This document shows, one piece after another, positions 45,775-53,963 of a stretch of 64,000 nt of DNA. A program made the position numbers and the translations under genes. The DNA is from Marinomonas lutimaris (GTDB lineage Bacteria > Pseudomonadota > Gammaproteobacteria > Pseudomonadales > Marinomonadaceae): assembly GCF_019426345.1 (NCBI RefSeq), contig NZ_JAHLLW010000008.1:1-64000 (forward strand). The letters are read 5' to 3'. The notes beneath the pieces were generated by a model. That model saw only the letters and a program-made list of their open reading frames with translations. It did not search any database and had not been told where the DNA came from. Numbering within the stretch: the stretch's first letter is position 1; each line of letters begins with the position of its first letter.

Positions 45775-46011
45775 TTAAGTGTAGTTAACGGTGTTTTTTT
45801 CTAAAACGGCTTTAAGCGCTTCTAAACGCTCTGCTAAGACGTGCTGGCTTGCTGAGATATCAGCAAGGGAGATACATTCTAGATCGGTGATAGTTTCCTG
45901 TAAGGGCTTCGTGGTAGCCTCGGAATACATTATCTTGATGGCAAGATCATTTTTAAAAATAAGTTCACATTTGTGTCGGTATATCTTTCCTCCTGCTCTA
46001 TTTTTCCCCAA
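45775..46011 (-). CDS. Small hypothetical protein
   Basis: Up to 78 aa from a TTG start; an ATG at residue 28 would give 51 aa. An AGGAGG sits inside the frame near residue 6 with no standard start at the right distance, so the start is unresolved. The sequence (YRHKCELIFKNDLAIKIMYS, SLADISASQHVLAERLEALK) looks protein-like with a helical end. Function unknown. Confidence 0.4.
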   Translation of the reverse strand: MGKNRAGGKIYRHKCELIFKNDLAIKIMYSEATTKPLQETITDLECISLADISASQHVLAERLEALKAVLEKNTVNYT

Positions 46012-46162
46012 GAATAAACATCTAATATCCAGTAAATATGCAAGCCGTTCGTTTGGGGTTTTATCCCAGAGTTACGTCCTTATAGTGATTAGTAACACGT
46101 TATGAGGTGATCGCTGTTTAGCATTGTGGTCATTTTCCTTAAGGCTTAAAAGGAGACAAGTT

Positions 46163-46798
46163 ATGAGTAAGACGCTAATTATTGGTGCCAGTGGTCAAAT
46201 TGGCCAATTGATAACCAAGACACTTGTTGAGACGGAAGAAGATGCCCGTGCTCTGGTGCGATATAAATCTAAGTTGGATGATTTAAAAGACAGTGATTTA
46301 GAAATTGTCGAAGCGGATTTAGAGGGCGATTTTAGCCTGGCTTTTGATGGCATTGATAATGTTGTTTTTGTAGCTGGTTCTGGCGGTTCAACGGGTGTAG
46401 ATAAAACCTTGTTGATCGATCTATGGGCGGCTAAAAAAGCTGTAGATTATGCAAAAGAAGCTAATGTTAAGCAGTTTATTATGGTGAGCAGTATTGGTGC
46501 TGATGATCCTGAGGCAATAGAGTCTGACATCAAGCCTTATTTGGTTGCTAAGCATATGGCAGATCAATATTTGATGGCGTCAGGTGTGCCTTTTACTATT
46601 GTCCGTCCTGGCCCATTAACGAATGATAAAGGCCAAGGGAAAATCACCATTAAACGGCCGAATAGTCGAGAAGAGATGGCGATTCCGCGAGCGGATGTTG
46701 CTAAATCGGTTTTATTTATCCTAAGCAAGGATAATTTGAATGGTAAAATATTCGAGTTGTTTGGTGGTACGTATGATGTCGATAATGTTCTCGTTTAA
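46163..46798 (+). CDS. Atypical SDR / NAD(P)-binding protein (YhfK-like)
   Basis: 211 aa from the ATG at 46163, which has AAAAGGAGACAAGTT upstream. Glycine-rich nucleotide site LIIGASGQIGQLITKTL at the N-terminus, VVFVAGSGGSTG (~67), IMVSSIGADDPEA (~107) and YLVAKHMADQYLMASGVPFT follow, as in NmrA/YhfK proteins. It lacks the classic YxxxK pair in standard position, typical for the atypical group. Substrate unknown. Monocistronic, closed by the terminator at 46828. Confidence 0.88.
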   Translation: MSKTLIIGASGQIGQLITKTLVETEEDARALVRYKSKLDDLKDSDLEIVEADLEGDFSLAFDGIDNVVFVAGSGGSTGVDKTLLIDLWAAKKAVDYAKEANVKQFIMVSSIGADDPEAIESDIKPYLVAKHMADQYLMASGVPFTIVRPGPLTNDKGQGKITIKRPNSREEMAIPRADVAKSVLFILSKDNLNGKIFELFGGTYDVDNVLV

Positions 46799-46827
46799 AT
46801 AATTGTTAGCGTGTCAGTAATGAAAGG

Positions 46828-46862
46828 AGCCCTAATGTTTTCTCAAGCATTAGGGTTCTTTT
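46828..46862 (+). terminator. Terminator of SDR gene
   Basis: CCCTAATG/CATTAGGG stem with a 10-base loop, then TTCTTTT. Confidence 0.75.
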
Positions 46863-46917
46863 ACATCTGCCGCTTTTATCTATTAAATCGCTATTCAAAT
46901 TTCGCCGTCAAGAAGGG

Positions 46918-47130
46918 CTACGCAGGTGCCGCTTCTTTGGTCTGCTCGCTTTGAGTTTCCTGTAATTTTTCAGCTTGAATACGTTTGTAAATTTCTTCTC
47001 GATGAACGCTTATTTTTTGCGGGGCTTTAATGCCGATGCGAACTTGAGTGCCTTGCACTCCTAATACCGTGACTTCCGTATCATCGCCGATATTAATTGT
47101 TTCACCGGGGTGTCGAGTAATGACTAGCAT
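46918..47130 (-). CDS. csrA: Carbon storage regulator CsrA
   Basis: 70 aa from the ATG at 47130 ([20 protein letters not shown]), preceded by [30 protein letters not shown] and [11 protein letters not shown] complete the RNA-binding fold; the last ten or so residues ([10 protein letters not shown]) extend past the 61-aa E. coli protein. It binds GGA motifs in mRNA leaders to control translation. Its own leader contains AGGATAGGA, so autoregulation is possible. It is not next to alaS as in many relatives, so a second csrA elsewhere is likely. Confidence 0.94.
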   Translation of the reverse strand: MLVITRHPGETINIGDDTEVTVLGVQGTQVRIGIKAPQKISVHREEIYKRIQAEKLQETQSEQTKEAAPA

Positions 47131-47266
47131 AATTCCTATCCTTTGGTTGTTGTCGACATTTTTAAAATACAACTTATATTGTTAGTCTGTCAACAGCTTA
47201 GGGTGTTTTTTATTGTCTAATAGGTCAAGTGTTACGGTAGTATGAAGAAGAGAAGTTGTAAATAGT

Positions 47267-47914
47267 TCAAAATAAAATTCGGGCTTGAGTGACAACGCCT
47301 ATAATTGCTAAATCGCTGGGAACTTCAATGGGTCTATAGTTTGGGTTGAGTGGAGTTAGGTAAGTTCGCCCAGCGTCGATGACCAATTTTTTAAATGTTA
47401 CATCTTTACTGTCTACTACTTTTGCGATGATCAAATCACCGCTCTTGGCCGTTAAGCTAGGTTCAACAAGAATTAGGTAACCTTCGGGAACGCTTAAGCC
47501 AGAAGGCGACATCATGCTATCTCCCACGACATTTAGCCAAAATGCTGATTTCGACGTAGATGCTGGTGTTTCTATCCAGTCAAATTTTTCTTTGTCTAAT
47601 TCAGTATTCGGCCATTGAGCAGCTTGTGGTGTTGTAATGACAGGTCTTAGATGGGTTTCTAAGGGTTGTGAAGTGCTGCTGCTATTGGTGTAGCTGGAAG
47701 TATTTTCTCTAACTTCGCTTGCCGCTCCTAAAAGTAACCATTCTGCATCGCATTGCAACGCTTTGGCTAAATTGAGTAGCTTGCGCGGATTTTGTGTCCG
47801 GCCGTCTTCAATCTTTTGCAACGATTGTTGGGAGATGCCAATACGTTTGGCTAACTCTGCTTGAGTCAGTCTTAGGTCGGTTCTTTTTTGTTTAACGCGT
47901 TCTGCAATAGTCAT
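47267..47914 (-). CDS. Phage-type repressor with XRE HTH and S24 peptidase domain
   Basis: 215 aa. N-terminal helix-turn-helix RLTQAELAKRIGISQQSLQK (15-34); C-terminal S24/LexA-type domain with catalytic Ser133 in VGDSMMSPSG and Lys in VTFKKL (~175). I find no Ala-Gly or Cys-Gly pair in the linker (residues 60-130), so the usual self-cleavage site is missing or different. It is divergent from a Cro-like gene across a symmetric operator (47937-47975), the CI/Cro layout. Confidence 0.88.
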   Translation of the reverse strand: MTIAERVKQKRTDLRLTQAELAKRIGISQQSLQKIEDGRTQNPRKLLNLAKALQCDAEWLLLGAASEVRENTSSYTNSSSTSQPLETHLRPVITTPQAAQWPNTELDKEKFDWIETPASTSKSAFWLNVVGDSMMSPSGLSVPEGYLILVEPSLTAKSGDLIIAKVVDSKDVTFKKLVIDAGRTYLTPLNPNYRPIEVPSDLAIIGVVTQARILF

Positions 47915-47936
47915 AAGTGAATAATTACAACTTTAT

Positions 47937-47975
47937 CTGTATTTGACAAACAATAAAAACTGTAATCAAATACAG
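47937..47975. promoter_or_regulatory. Operator/promoter region of the CI/Cro-like switch
   Basis: CTGTATTTGA (47937-47946) and TCAAATACAG (47966-47975) form a perfect 10-bp inverted repeat between the divergent genes. TTGACA (47943-47948) overlaps the left arm and TCAAAT (47966-47971), 17 bases on, can be the -10 for the rightward gene. Flanking ACAACTTT and AAAGGTTGT extend the symmetry. Confidence 0.75.
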
Positions 47976-47997
47976 CAAAGGTTGTTAAGGAGGTTAT

Positions 47998-48195
47998 ATG
48001 TCAGCCATTGCAAAAGCAGTCGAAATTGTAGGAAGCCAAACTGCACTCGCGCAAATATTAGGGGTTAAGCAAGCTCACGTTTGGAACTGGTTACATATCC
48101 ATAAACGTTCGCCAGCAAAATACATACGGCGTATCTCTTTGGCGACGGAGGGGGAGGTCAGTGAAAGCGATTTGCTTAAAGATCATGAGCTCTAG
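47998..48195 (+). CDS. Cro-like (YdaS-type) regulator
   Basis: 65 aa. KAVEIVGSQTALAQILGVKQ, AHVWNWLHIHKRSPAKYI is a helix-turn-helix of the Cro/YdaS group, in which the protein acts as the second regulator of a repressor switch. AAGGAGGTTAT precedes the ATG. It is divergent from the S24 repressor; the next gene has its own SOS box 75 bases after its stop. Confidence 0.88.
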   Translation: MSAIAKAVEIVGSQTALAQILGVKQAHVWNWLHIHKRSPAKYIRRISLATEGEVSESDLLKDHEL

Positions 48196-48269
48196 CTTTA
48201 TGTTTGGCAGAGGTGGTTAATCTCTCGTCTTTACAAAAATTCGCTAGTTTATTTGCGTGCTTTAAAACA

Positions 48270-48289
48270 TACTGTACGAATATACAGTT
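48270..48289 (+). promoter_or_regulatory. LexA (SOS) box
   Basis: TACTGTACGAATATACAGTT fits the CTGT-N8-ACAG consensus, with flanking T/A symmetry as in strong gammaproteobacterial boxes. It lies 14 bases before the ATG of the UmuD-like gene, so it overlaps the promoter and that gene should be induced by DNA damage. Confidence 0.85.
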
Positions 48290-48302
48290 TGGATGTTTAT
48301 TT

Positions 48303-48755
48303 ATGCGCGTTTCTTATCTTGGTACCTCTGAGTCTGCGGCTTTTATTGCAGCAAACAGTGTTCGAATTCCACTTTATTCTGAGTCAGTACAGCTTTCTGA
48401 TCTTAGTAAGCAGCCTAAAGACAATTCTTTGGATCTGAATGCCTTGTGCATTCCTAATCCTGCGGCGACTTTTTTTGTTCGTGCTCAAGGTGAGCCGATG
48501 GAAAGAGAAGATATTCACTCGGGCGATGTGCTGGTAGTTGATCGATCGTTAACGGCGCGTCATGGGGACATTGTTATTGCATTTGAGCATGGAAAGATGG
48601 CGGTAATGACATTGGAATTAAAGCCTGATGTTTTGCTTCGTCCCAAGAATAAAGCCTATGCAGCGACAGTAACGCCTGTTATTAAAAAAGATGCATCTAG
48701 TTTAGAAGTATTTGGTGTGGTTACCAGCGTAGTTCGTCAGTTAGAGCGTGGCTAA
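48303..48755 (+). CDS. UmuD-like S24 protein lacking catalytic residues
   Basis: 150 aa from the ATG at 48303. It aligns along its whole length with UmuD (SLDLNALCIPNPAATFFVRA, GDVLVVDRSLTARHGDIVIA, SLEVFGVVTSVVRQL). The catalytic Ser of the GDSM motif is Pro65 here (GEPM), the Lys of VKK is Met102 (AVMTL), and the Cys-Gly cleavage site near residue 24 is absent. It therefore cannot self-cleave. There is no umuC downstream. Expression should be SOS-controlled through the box at 48270. Possible role: a non-cleavable UmuD-type or dominant regulator; inference. Confidence 0.85.
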   Translation: MRVSYLGTSESAAFIAANSVRIPLYSESVQLSDLSKQPKDNSLDLNALCIPNPAATFFVRAQGEPMEREDIHSGDVLVVDRSLTARHGDIVIAFEHGKMAVMTLELKPDVLLRPKNKAYAATVTPVIKKDASSLEVFGVVTSVVRQLERG

Positions 48756-48787
48756 TCGTCTCCATTTTACTTTTTTATCTGAGCCAA

Positions 48788-48824
48788 TAAAAAACGCCTT
48801 CCATTACCTAATAATGAAAGGCGT
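48788..48824 (-). terminator. Terminator for the leftward DUF1127 gene
   Basis: On the minus strand ACGCCTTTCATT pairs with AATGGAAGGCGT (one G-U) and is followed by T6. It probably also ends the rightward UmuD-like transcript. Confidence 0.8.
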
Positions 48825-48851
48825 CGTGGCCATCCGGCCTAGTGTTTTACC

Positions 48852-48877
48852 GTCACCTCAGAGTCTTCTGAGGTGAC
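48852..48877. repeat. Perfect 11-bp inverted repeat at the DUF1127 3' end
   Basis: GTCACCTCAGA/TCTGAGGTGAC with a 4-base loop, 8 bases past the DUF1127 stop. No T run follows, so it may stabilise the mRNA 3' end. Confidence 0.65.
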
Positions 48878-48884
48878 AATCTGG

Positions 48885-49100
48885 TCATCCGTCGCTCGGT
48901 TGTTCTCCTGGTGGTATTTGAGCTTTTCCTTTCAGATCACTTTCTAAATCGTTGTTGCCAGCCAAAGGACGAATTTGTCCATTGTCGCGGTAGAAGCCAA
49001 TATCTTTTAAGTAATGGTCATCAAGCTGACGAAAAGCTTGATTGGTGCGACGAGCTTCGAAGTATTCTTTAGCGGCGTTGAATAGGGCAATGATACTCAT
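48885..49100 (-). CDS. DUF1127 domain protein
   Basis: 71 aa. The Arg-rich helix and motif TNQAFRQLDDHYLKDIGFYR followed by DNGQIRP is the DUF1127 signature; the C-terminal 25 residues are an extra polar tail. In other bacteria small DUF1127 proteins bind RNA and affect phosphate and stress metabolism. A GGAGAAAACTT site precedes the ATG. A 32-codon ORF lies upstream on the same strand. Confidence 0.85.
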   Translation of the reverse strand: MSIIALFNAAKEYFEARRTNQAFRQLDDHYLKDIGFYRDNGQIRPLAGNNDLESDLKGKAQIPPGEQPSDG

Positions 49101-49170
49101 AAGTTTTCTCCAAAATATAACATTTAATAGTGTGTTTTGGCGGAACTTACGGGGTGATTTCTTACAGAGG

Positions 49171-49193
49171 TGACCGCGTAAATTCCGCGGTCA
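49171..49193 (-). terminator. Hairpin after the 32-aa ORF
   Basis: TGACCGCG/CGCGGTCA perfect 8-bp stem with a 7-base loop, 8 bases past the ORF stop on the minus strand; no clear T run, so attenuation or processing is as likely as termination. Confidence 0.5.
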
Positions 49194-49201
49194 ATGGTGT
49201 A

Positions 49202-49300
49202 TTACACAGGCATTGAACGCGTAGACAAAGTTTTGCGTACTCGATTATTGCAGCGAGTAGCCATGGAGGAAGTAGAATGATTTAGCGTATAGGTAGTCAT
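49202..49300 (-). CDS. 32-aa basic small protein
   Basis: ATG at 49300 (minus) has a near-ideal AAGGAGAAGCAAA in front. It reads MTTYTLNHSTSSMATRCNNR then VRKTLSTRSMPV and stops. It is Ser/Thr/Arg-rich with no membrane segment. A perfect 8-bp hairpin (TGACCGCG/CGCGGTCA, 49171-49193) follows directly. The strong ribosome site makes it credible. The remaining 266 bases to 49566 show no other gene. Confidence 0.5.
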   Translation of the reverse strand: MTTYTLNHSTSSMATRCNNRVRKTLSTRSMPV

Positions 49301-49566
49301 TTTGCTTCTCCTTAACTTTGGGTTTTATTGATTGCGTAATGCATAGTGTAAAAATTGCTCGTTTGAGCTTCTTAATTGGGCCTTATTTCGTGACTTATGT
49401 CAATCACTTATATTGAAATTACTTTTCTTTTTTTAAGTTGCATAAATACTTTCTTAATGTCAAAAAAACAGTCTGCATGTAGCGATATTGTGGGTGTGTT
49501 TTGCTGTACAATTCGTCGCGATTTTCCTGTCCTCTTTTATAGTTAACAAATGTAGTAAGTGACCTC

Positions 49567-50121
49567 ATGGCGACGAAAGCAACAATTTATAAAGCATCGG
49601 TTCAAGTATCTGATATGGATCGAAACCATTACCAAAGTTATGAATTGACCTTGGCATTACACCCTTCTGAAACCGAAGAGCGCATGATGGTGCGTTTAGC
49701 TGCGTTTGCTTTATTGGCTGATGAGAAAGAAGGCGGCGAGCAATTAAGTTTCAGCAAAGGCATTAGTACTGAAGACGAGCCCGATCTTTGGCAGAAGAAT
49801 TACTCAGACGAAATTTTGCTTTGGGTAGAGCTAGGACAGCCAGACGAGAAACGGTTACGCAAAGCCTGCGGTCGCGCTCAAAACGTCGTTGTAGTGAATT
49901 ACAACGATAAGTCCGATATTTGGTGGGAACAAAACAAAGGCAAGAACAGCCGTTTTGATAACATGCGAGTGTTGCGTTTCCCAGAGGCTCAAGTTGAAGC
50001 GTTAGCGAAGATCTGTACTCGCTCTATGCAATTGAATGTAACCATTCAAGACAGCGAAATGTGGATCTCTGGTGAGCTAGGCGAATGCCAGATGACACCT
50101 ATGTGGCGAGGCGAGCAATAA
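49567..50121 (+). CDS. yaeQ: YaeQ family protein
   Basis: 184 aa (E. coli 181). Family motifs: MATKATIYKASVQVSDMDRN at the start, ALHPSETEERMMVRLAAFAL (~30) and DEILLWVELGQPDEKRLRKA (~80). The fold is PD-(D/E)xK nuclease-like; E. coli YaeQ was described as suppressing an rfaH defect, and the real role is unclear. Monocistronic; converges on the dienelactone hydrolase gene. Confidence 0.93.
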   Translation: MATKATIYKASVQVSDMDRNHYQSYELTLALHPSETEERMMVRLAAFALLADEKEGGEQLSFSKGISTEDEPDLWQKNYSDEILLWVELGQPDEKRLRKACGRAQNVVVVNYNDKSDIWWEQNKGKNSRFDNMRVLRFPEAQVEALAKICTRSMQLNVTIQDSEMWISGELGECQMTPMWRGEQ

Positions 50122-50158
50122 GCTCACCTTCATCCACAAAGCGCGTATTGATGTGGTG

Positions 50159-50902
50159 TTATGCTTTATGCAAAGTGCGTTGGAACAGCGCAACGGCTTT
50201 GTTGTAACACTCTAAGGCGAGGGCTGGATCGTAACGATCGCCTTCGTCGCGCATAAATGCATGCTGGCCGTTGAATTCATGCCAAGTGAATAAGCGGTTA
50301 GTATCGATCAATTGCTGGTAAATTTTCTGGCGTCCTTCCGTAGAAACATGCGGGTCTTGTTTGCCCCACACCATAGTGACTTCGCCTTGGATTTCTTTTG
50401 TGCGAGTGAAAGAGTCATTACCTTCATCGCAAGGAATGGTATTCGAATGAATGTCTGTTGCGTACAAGCAAAAAGCCGCTTGGATGCGAGGGTTTAACGC
50501 CGCACGATACGCCAAATGCCCACCCAAACAAACGCCCATGGTGCCAAATTGCCCCGTGCAATAATCTTGCTGTTCGAAATATTCCAGCATAGCCACGGTG
50601 TCGCTGTCGTGCGCTTCTAGGGTTTTGGTGAATTTGTCAGCGTTGCCTTTGTCTTTGCCTTCATCGTCATAGCCCAAGACTGTGCCGATTGGGTTAAGTT
50701 CATGAAACACTTCTGGCACAATCACCACAAAACCATGGCCAGCCATAATCGCAGCAGAGCGGGCAATTGGTGCGGTTTGTTGGAAAATCTCAGAGTAGAA
50801 AAAGATACAAGGAAAGCGACCTTCTGCTTGAGGGCGATAAACCGTGCAGCGCATGGTGCCGGTTGGCGTGTTAATATCTTGATCGTGACGTTGAATGATC
50901 AT
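50159..50902 (-). CDS. Dienelactone hydrolase family protein
   Basis: 247 aa. The nucleophile is Cys in GTMGVCLGGHLAYRAA (~123), the Asp in TMVWGKQDPHVS (~180) and the His in WHEFNGQHAFMRDEGDRYDP (~215), the dienelactone hydrolase triad; GHGFVVIVPEVFHELNP lies near the start. Cytoplasmic; the substrate is probably a lactone or ester. No aromatic-degradation genes are nearby. Divergent from the DUF3524 gene. Confidence 0.88.
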   Translation of the reverse strand: MIIQRHDQDINTPTGTMRCTVYRPQAEGRFPCIFFYSEIFQQTAPIARSAAIMAGHGFVVIVPEVFHELNPIGTVLGYDDEGKDKGNADKFTKTLEAHDSDTVAMLEYFEQQDYCTGQFGTMGVCLGGHLAYRAALNPRIQAAFCLYATDIHSNTIPCDEGNDSFTRTKEIQGEVTMVWGKQDPHVSTEGRQKIYQQLIDTNRLFTWHEFNGQHAFMRDEGDRYDPALALECYNKAVALFQRTLHKA

Positions 50903-51042
50903 GGTAATCCTTAAAGCGATTTGTCATTTTCCTACATGATATTCGACCCAACTGGGATGAGCCAGTCGCAAAGCTTCCAAACAGACATAAAAGTGCTCAA
51001 ATCGAGACAAAAGCCAATTTAACCAATGAGTAGAAAGAACCC

Positions 51043-52167
51043 GTGCGAATTTTATTGATCAGCGCCTACGAAGCCAGCAGCCATAAGGCCTGGGCAAATA
51101 CCTTGATGAGTGGCTTGGGTCAGCATGAATGGAGTTACTTGTCTCTGCCTGCTCGGCATTTTGCGTGGCGGATTCGCGGTAACGCCATGAGTTTTGCGTT
51201 TGATCCACAATTTAAACCTCAGATAGAGCAAGAGTACGATTTGGTCATTGCGACGTCGATGACAGACTGTGTTGGTTTAAAAGCCTTTTGCCCAAACTTA
51301 CAGAGCATTCCTTGGCTGCTGTATTTTCATGAAAATCAATTTGCTTACCCTGCCAGTGATAAACAGCAAGGCTTGGTGGAAATGCAGATGGTCACCTTGT
51401 ACAGCGCCTTGGCTGCTGACCTGTGCGTGTTTAATAGCGCATTCAATAAAGACTCTTTCTTTGGTGGGGCGCGGGCTTTACTAAAGAAACTGCCTGATTA
51501 TGTCTCGCCAGATTGGTTAAATGACACAGAAGCCAAAGCTCAAGTGCTTGCTGTGCCTTTGGATATGCCTACTTCAATCGAGTCTTTAGTAGAGACGAGT
51601 TTAGCGTCAGAAATAGAGGAGAGTGGAAAACTCCCTGAGCCAATCAAATTGGTTTGGTCGGCGCGTTGGGAATTTGACAAAGGGCCAGATCGATTACTGG
51701 CTATGTTAGAAGAACTAGAGCGCCGCAAGCTAGACTATGAAATAGCTATTCTTGGCGAACAGTTTCGTTCTATTCCAAAAGAATTTGATCAGATCCAAGC
51801 CAATTTTTCACATCGAATCACACAGTTTGGTTTTGCACCAAGTCGGGCGGATTATCTAGGTTTTCTTGCGTCATCAGACATTGTGCTTTCTACCGCATTG
51901 CATGAATTCCAAGGTCTTGCTGTGCTGGAAGCGGTCGCGCTGGGTTGTGTGCCAGTGCTGCCAGACAGACAGGTTTATCCGGAGCTATTTGGTAATCAGT
52001 TCCTTTATCCAAGCGATTTGAAGGATATTCAAAGCGAAGCCGAGCGAGCAGTGGACTTGATTCTGCGTGTTGTTAGGGAGGATGTGAAAGCGCCAGATGT
52101 TAGCCATTACCAAGTTCAGGTGTTGCTTGGCCACTATGAAAAGCTAATAGATACATACCAACACTAG
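51043..52167 (+). CDS. DUF3524 glycosyltransferase (tRNA-queuosine mannosyltransferase-like)
   Basis: 374 aa from a GTG start. The N-terminal DUF3524 region is clear: LLISAYEASSHKAWANTLMS, SYLSLPARHFAWRIRGNAMS and PWLLYFHENQFAYPASDKQQ. A glycosyltransferase group 4 C-terminal half follows with LVWSARWEFDKGPDRLLAML (~208) and STALHEFQGLAVLEAVALGC (~285). Animal GTDC1/QTMAN with the same domain adds mannose to queuosine in tRNA-Asp; the bacterial role is inferred. The 280 bases after it hold only a terminator-like stem. Confidence 0.82.
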   Translation: MRILLISAYEASSHKAWANTLMSGLGQHEWSYLSLPARHFAWRIRGNAMSFAFDPQFKPQIEQEYDLVIATSMTDCVGLKAFCPNLQSIPWLLYFHENQFAYPASDKQQGLVEMQMVTLYSALAADLCVFNSAFNKDSFFGGARALLKKLPDYVSPDWLNDTEAKAQVLAVPLDMPTSIESLVETSLASEIEESGKLPEPIKLVWSARWEFDKGPDRLLAMLEELERRKLDYEIAILGEQFRSIPKEFDQIQANFSHRITQFGFAPSRADYLGFLASSDIVLSTALHEFQGLAVLEAVALGCVPVLPDRQVYPELFGNQFLYPSDLKDIQSEAERAVDLILRVVREDVKAPDVSHYQVQVLLGHYEKLIDTYQH

Positions 52168-52252
52168 TTTCTATTATGTATAGACAAGCTGTTCTCTTTC
52201 TATTCGGTTAACGACTTGAAATGACCTCAAATCTACAAATGTCGTTTGAATC

Positions 52253-52288
52253 AAAATAGCGCACAACTCTTTAAGTTGCGCCTATTTT
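52253..52288 (+). terminator. Imperfect terminator stem after DUF3524 gene
   Basis: AAAATAG...GCACAACT pairs with AGTTGCGCCTATTTT with one bulge. It lies about 85 bases after the stop; moderate support. Confidence 0.5.
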
Positions 52289-52447
52289 GTGCGATATTCC
52301 TATCGTTGTTGCCTTAAAAAATAAAAACAAATTCATTTAATCGTAAGAAATAAGAGCCAATTTACGTCATTTTGATATGTATATACATGTTGGTGCGTAT
52401 GTTGCTTTTTAGCTTATGATTAATAACCTTCTATAGGAAGTCTTCAT

Positions 52448-53767
52448 ATGAACGCTACAGATCCAAAGTCAGGAGCAGTGTCTCCACTGTCTCTTCTTAA
52501 ACTCATTGCCTATAGCTGCATCGGTCTTTTTGTCTTTTTCATTCCGATCAATATCGGTGGGAAAGAGACCATCCCGCTCGATCATATTGTGTCTTGGCTC
52601 CGTAATGATTACGGTCAAATGGCTGAGATTTACGCCATTTTAGTGGTGTTGGCCGGTGGTGCTTATCCTTTTATCTCGGGTAACTGGAAAGCCAGTAAAA
52701 CGCAAACTGTCTTGTCTATTTTCAAAGTCTTGGGCGTAGTGACGGCAGTAATGGCGTTTTTTTCCGTTGGGCCTGCTTTCTTGTTTGAAAAAGACATGTT
52801 GCCTTTCTTGTTTAGTAAATTGGTGGTGCCGGTTGGTTTGATTGTACCTATTGGTGCAGTGTTTCTGGCATTTCTGATTGGCTACGGTTTGCTTGAATTT
52901 GCTGGTGTGCTTTTACAACCGATTATGAAGCCTCTGTTTAAGACGCCGGGGAAATCAGCGATTGATGCGGTTGCGTCCTTTGTAGGCAGTTATTCTATTG
53001 GCCTGTTGATCACCAATCGTGTTTATAAGTCTGGCCAGTATTCCGCGAAAGAAGCGGCAATTATTGCCACCGGCTTTTCTACTGTATCGGCTACTTTTAT
53101 GGTGATCGTGGCGAAAACATTGGGTTTGATGGATGTTTGGAATGTTTTTTTCTGGGCAACTTTGTTGATTACCTTTGTGGTGACGGCCATCACCGTACGA
53201 CTTTTTCCGCTGAGTAAAATGGACGATACAGCAGAAAGCCGTGAAGTGGAAAAATTCGAGCATTCGCGTTTTAAACAAGCGGCATTGGAAGGATTGGATG
53301 TGGCGAAAAATGCCGCGCCCATCGGTCGTAATATCCTGCAAAACATCAAAGAAGGCATGCTGATGGCGATGAGTATTTTGCCTTCTATTATGTCTGTGGG
53401 GTTGTGTGGTTTGCTATTGGCGAAATACACGCCTGTGTTTGAGTGGATTGGTTACTTGTTTTACCCATTCGCGTGGATCGCCCAATTGCCAGATCCAATG
53501 ATGGTTGCTACCGCGTCGGCGACAGGCTTGGCGGAGATGTTTTTGCCTGCTTTGGTTGCAGCGAAAAGCGTGTTTGTTGTGAAGTTTGTCGTTGGCGTGG
53601 TGTCTATCTCATCCATACTTTTCTTCTCTGCATCGATTCCTTGTATCTTATCGACCGAGATCCCATTGAATATTAAACAAATGTTGATGGTTTGGTATCA
53701 GCGTGTGGCCTTGACGATCTTAATCGCCTCGCCTGTGGCATTTTGGGCTGAGCAGTTTGTTCAGTAG
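52448..53767 (+). CDS. YjiH family membrane protein (nucleoside-recognition/Gate domain)
   Basis: 439 aa with about ten membrane segments. YSCIGLFVFFIPINIGGKET at the start, SFVGSYSIGLLITNRVYKSG (~185) and FSTVSATFMVIVAKTLGLMD (~215) are the first Gate-type motif; TASATGLAEMFLPALVAAKS (~358) is the second. YjiH proteins resemble SpoIIM/FeoB-core Gate proteins and nucleoside carriers, but the cargo is unknown. An AGGAAG site precedes the ATG. Monocistronic. Confidence 0.85.
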   Translation: MNATDPKSGAVSPLSLLKLIAYSCIGLFVFFIPINIGGKETIPLDHIVSWLRNDYGQMAEIYAILVVLAGGAYPFISGNWKASKTQTVLSIFKVLGVVTAVMAFFSVGPAFLFEKDMLPFLFSKLVVPVGLIVPIGAVFLAFLIGYGLLEFAGVLLQPIMKPLFKTPGKSAIDAVASFVGSYSIGLLITNRVYKSGQYSAKEAAIIATGFSTVSATFMVIVAKTLGLMDVWNVFFWATLLITFVVTAITVRLFPLSKMDDTAESREVEKFEHSRFKQAALEGLDVAKNAAPIGRNILQNIKEGMLMAMSILPSIMSVGLCGLLLAKYTPVFEWIGYLFYPFAWIAQLPDPMMVATASATGLAEMFLPALVAAKSVFVVKFVVGVVSISSILFFSASIPCILSTEIPLNIKQMLMVWYQRVALTILIASPVAFWAEQFVQ

Positions 53768-53831
53768 TCAGTAAACTGTCGCTCTACTATTGTTAAATTA
53801 TTGGTAATAGAGAGCTATAGAAAAATAAAGC

Positions 53832-53875
53832 AAAACACACCGAATTGACGTTTTTACATTAATTTGGTGTGTTTT
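53832..53875 (+). terminator. Terminator of yjiH-like gene
   Basis: AAAACACACCGAATT pairs with AATTTGGTGTGTTTT (one G-U pair), 14-base loop, T-rich end. Confidence 0.8.
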
Positions 53876-53963
53876 ATATTTCCCAAATGTCGAATTTCTT
53901 CAATTAATGCTGATCAGCTATCGCTAGGATTGAGCTTCAAACTTATTCTTTGGAGAACTCACT

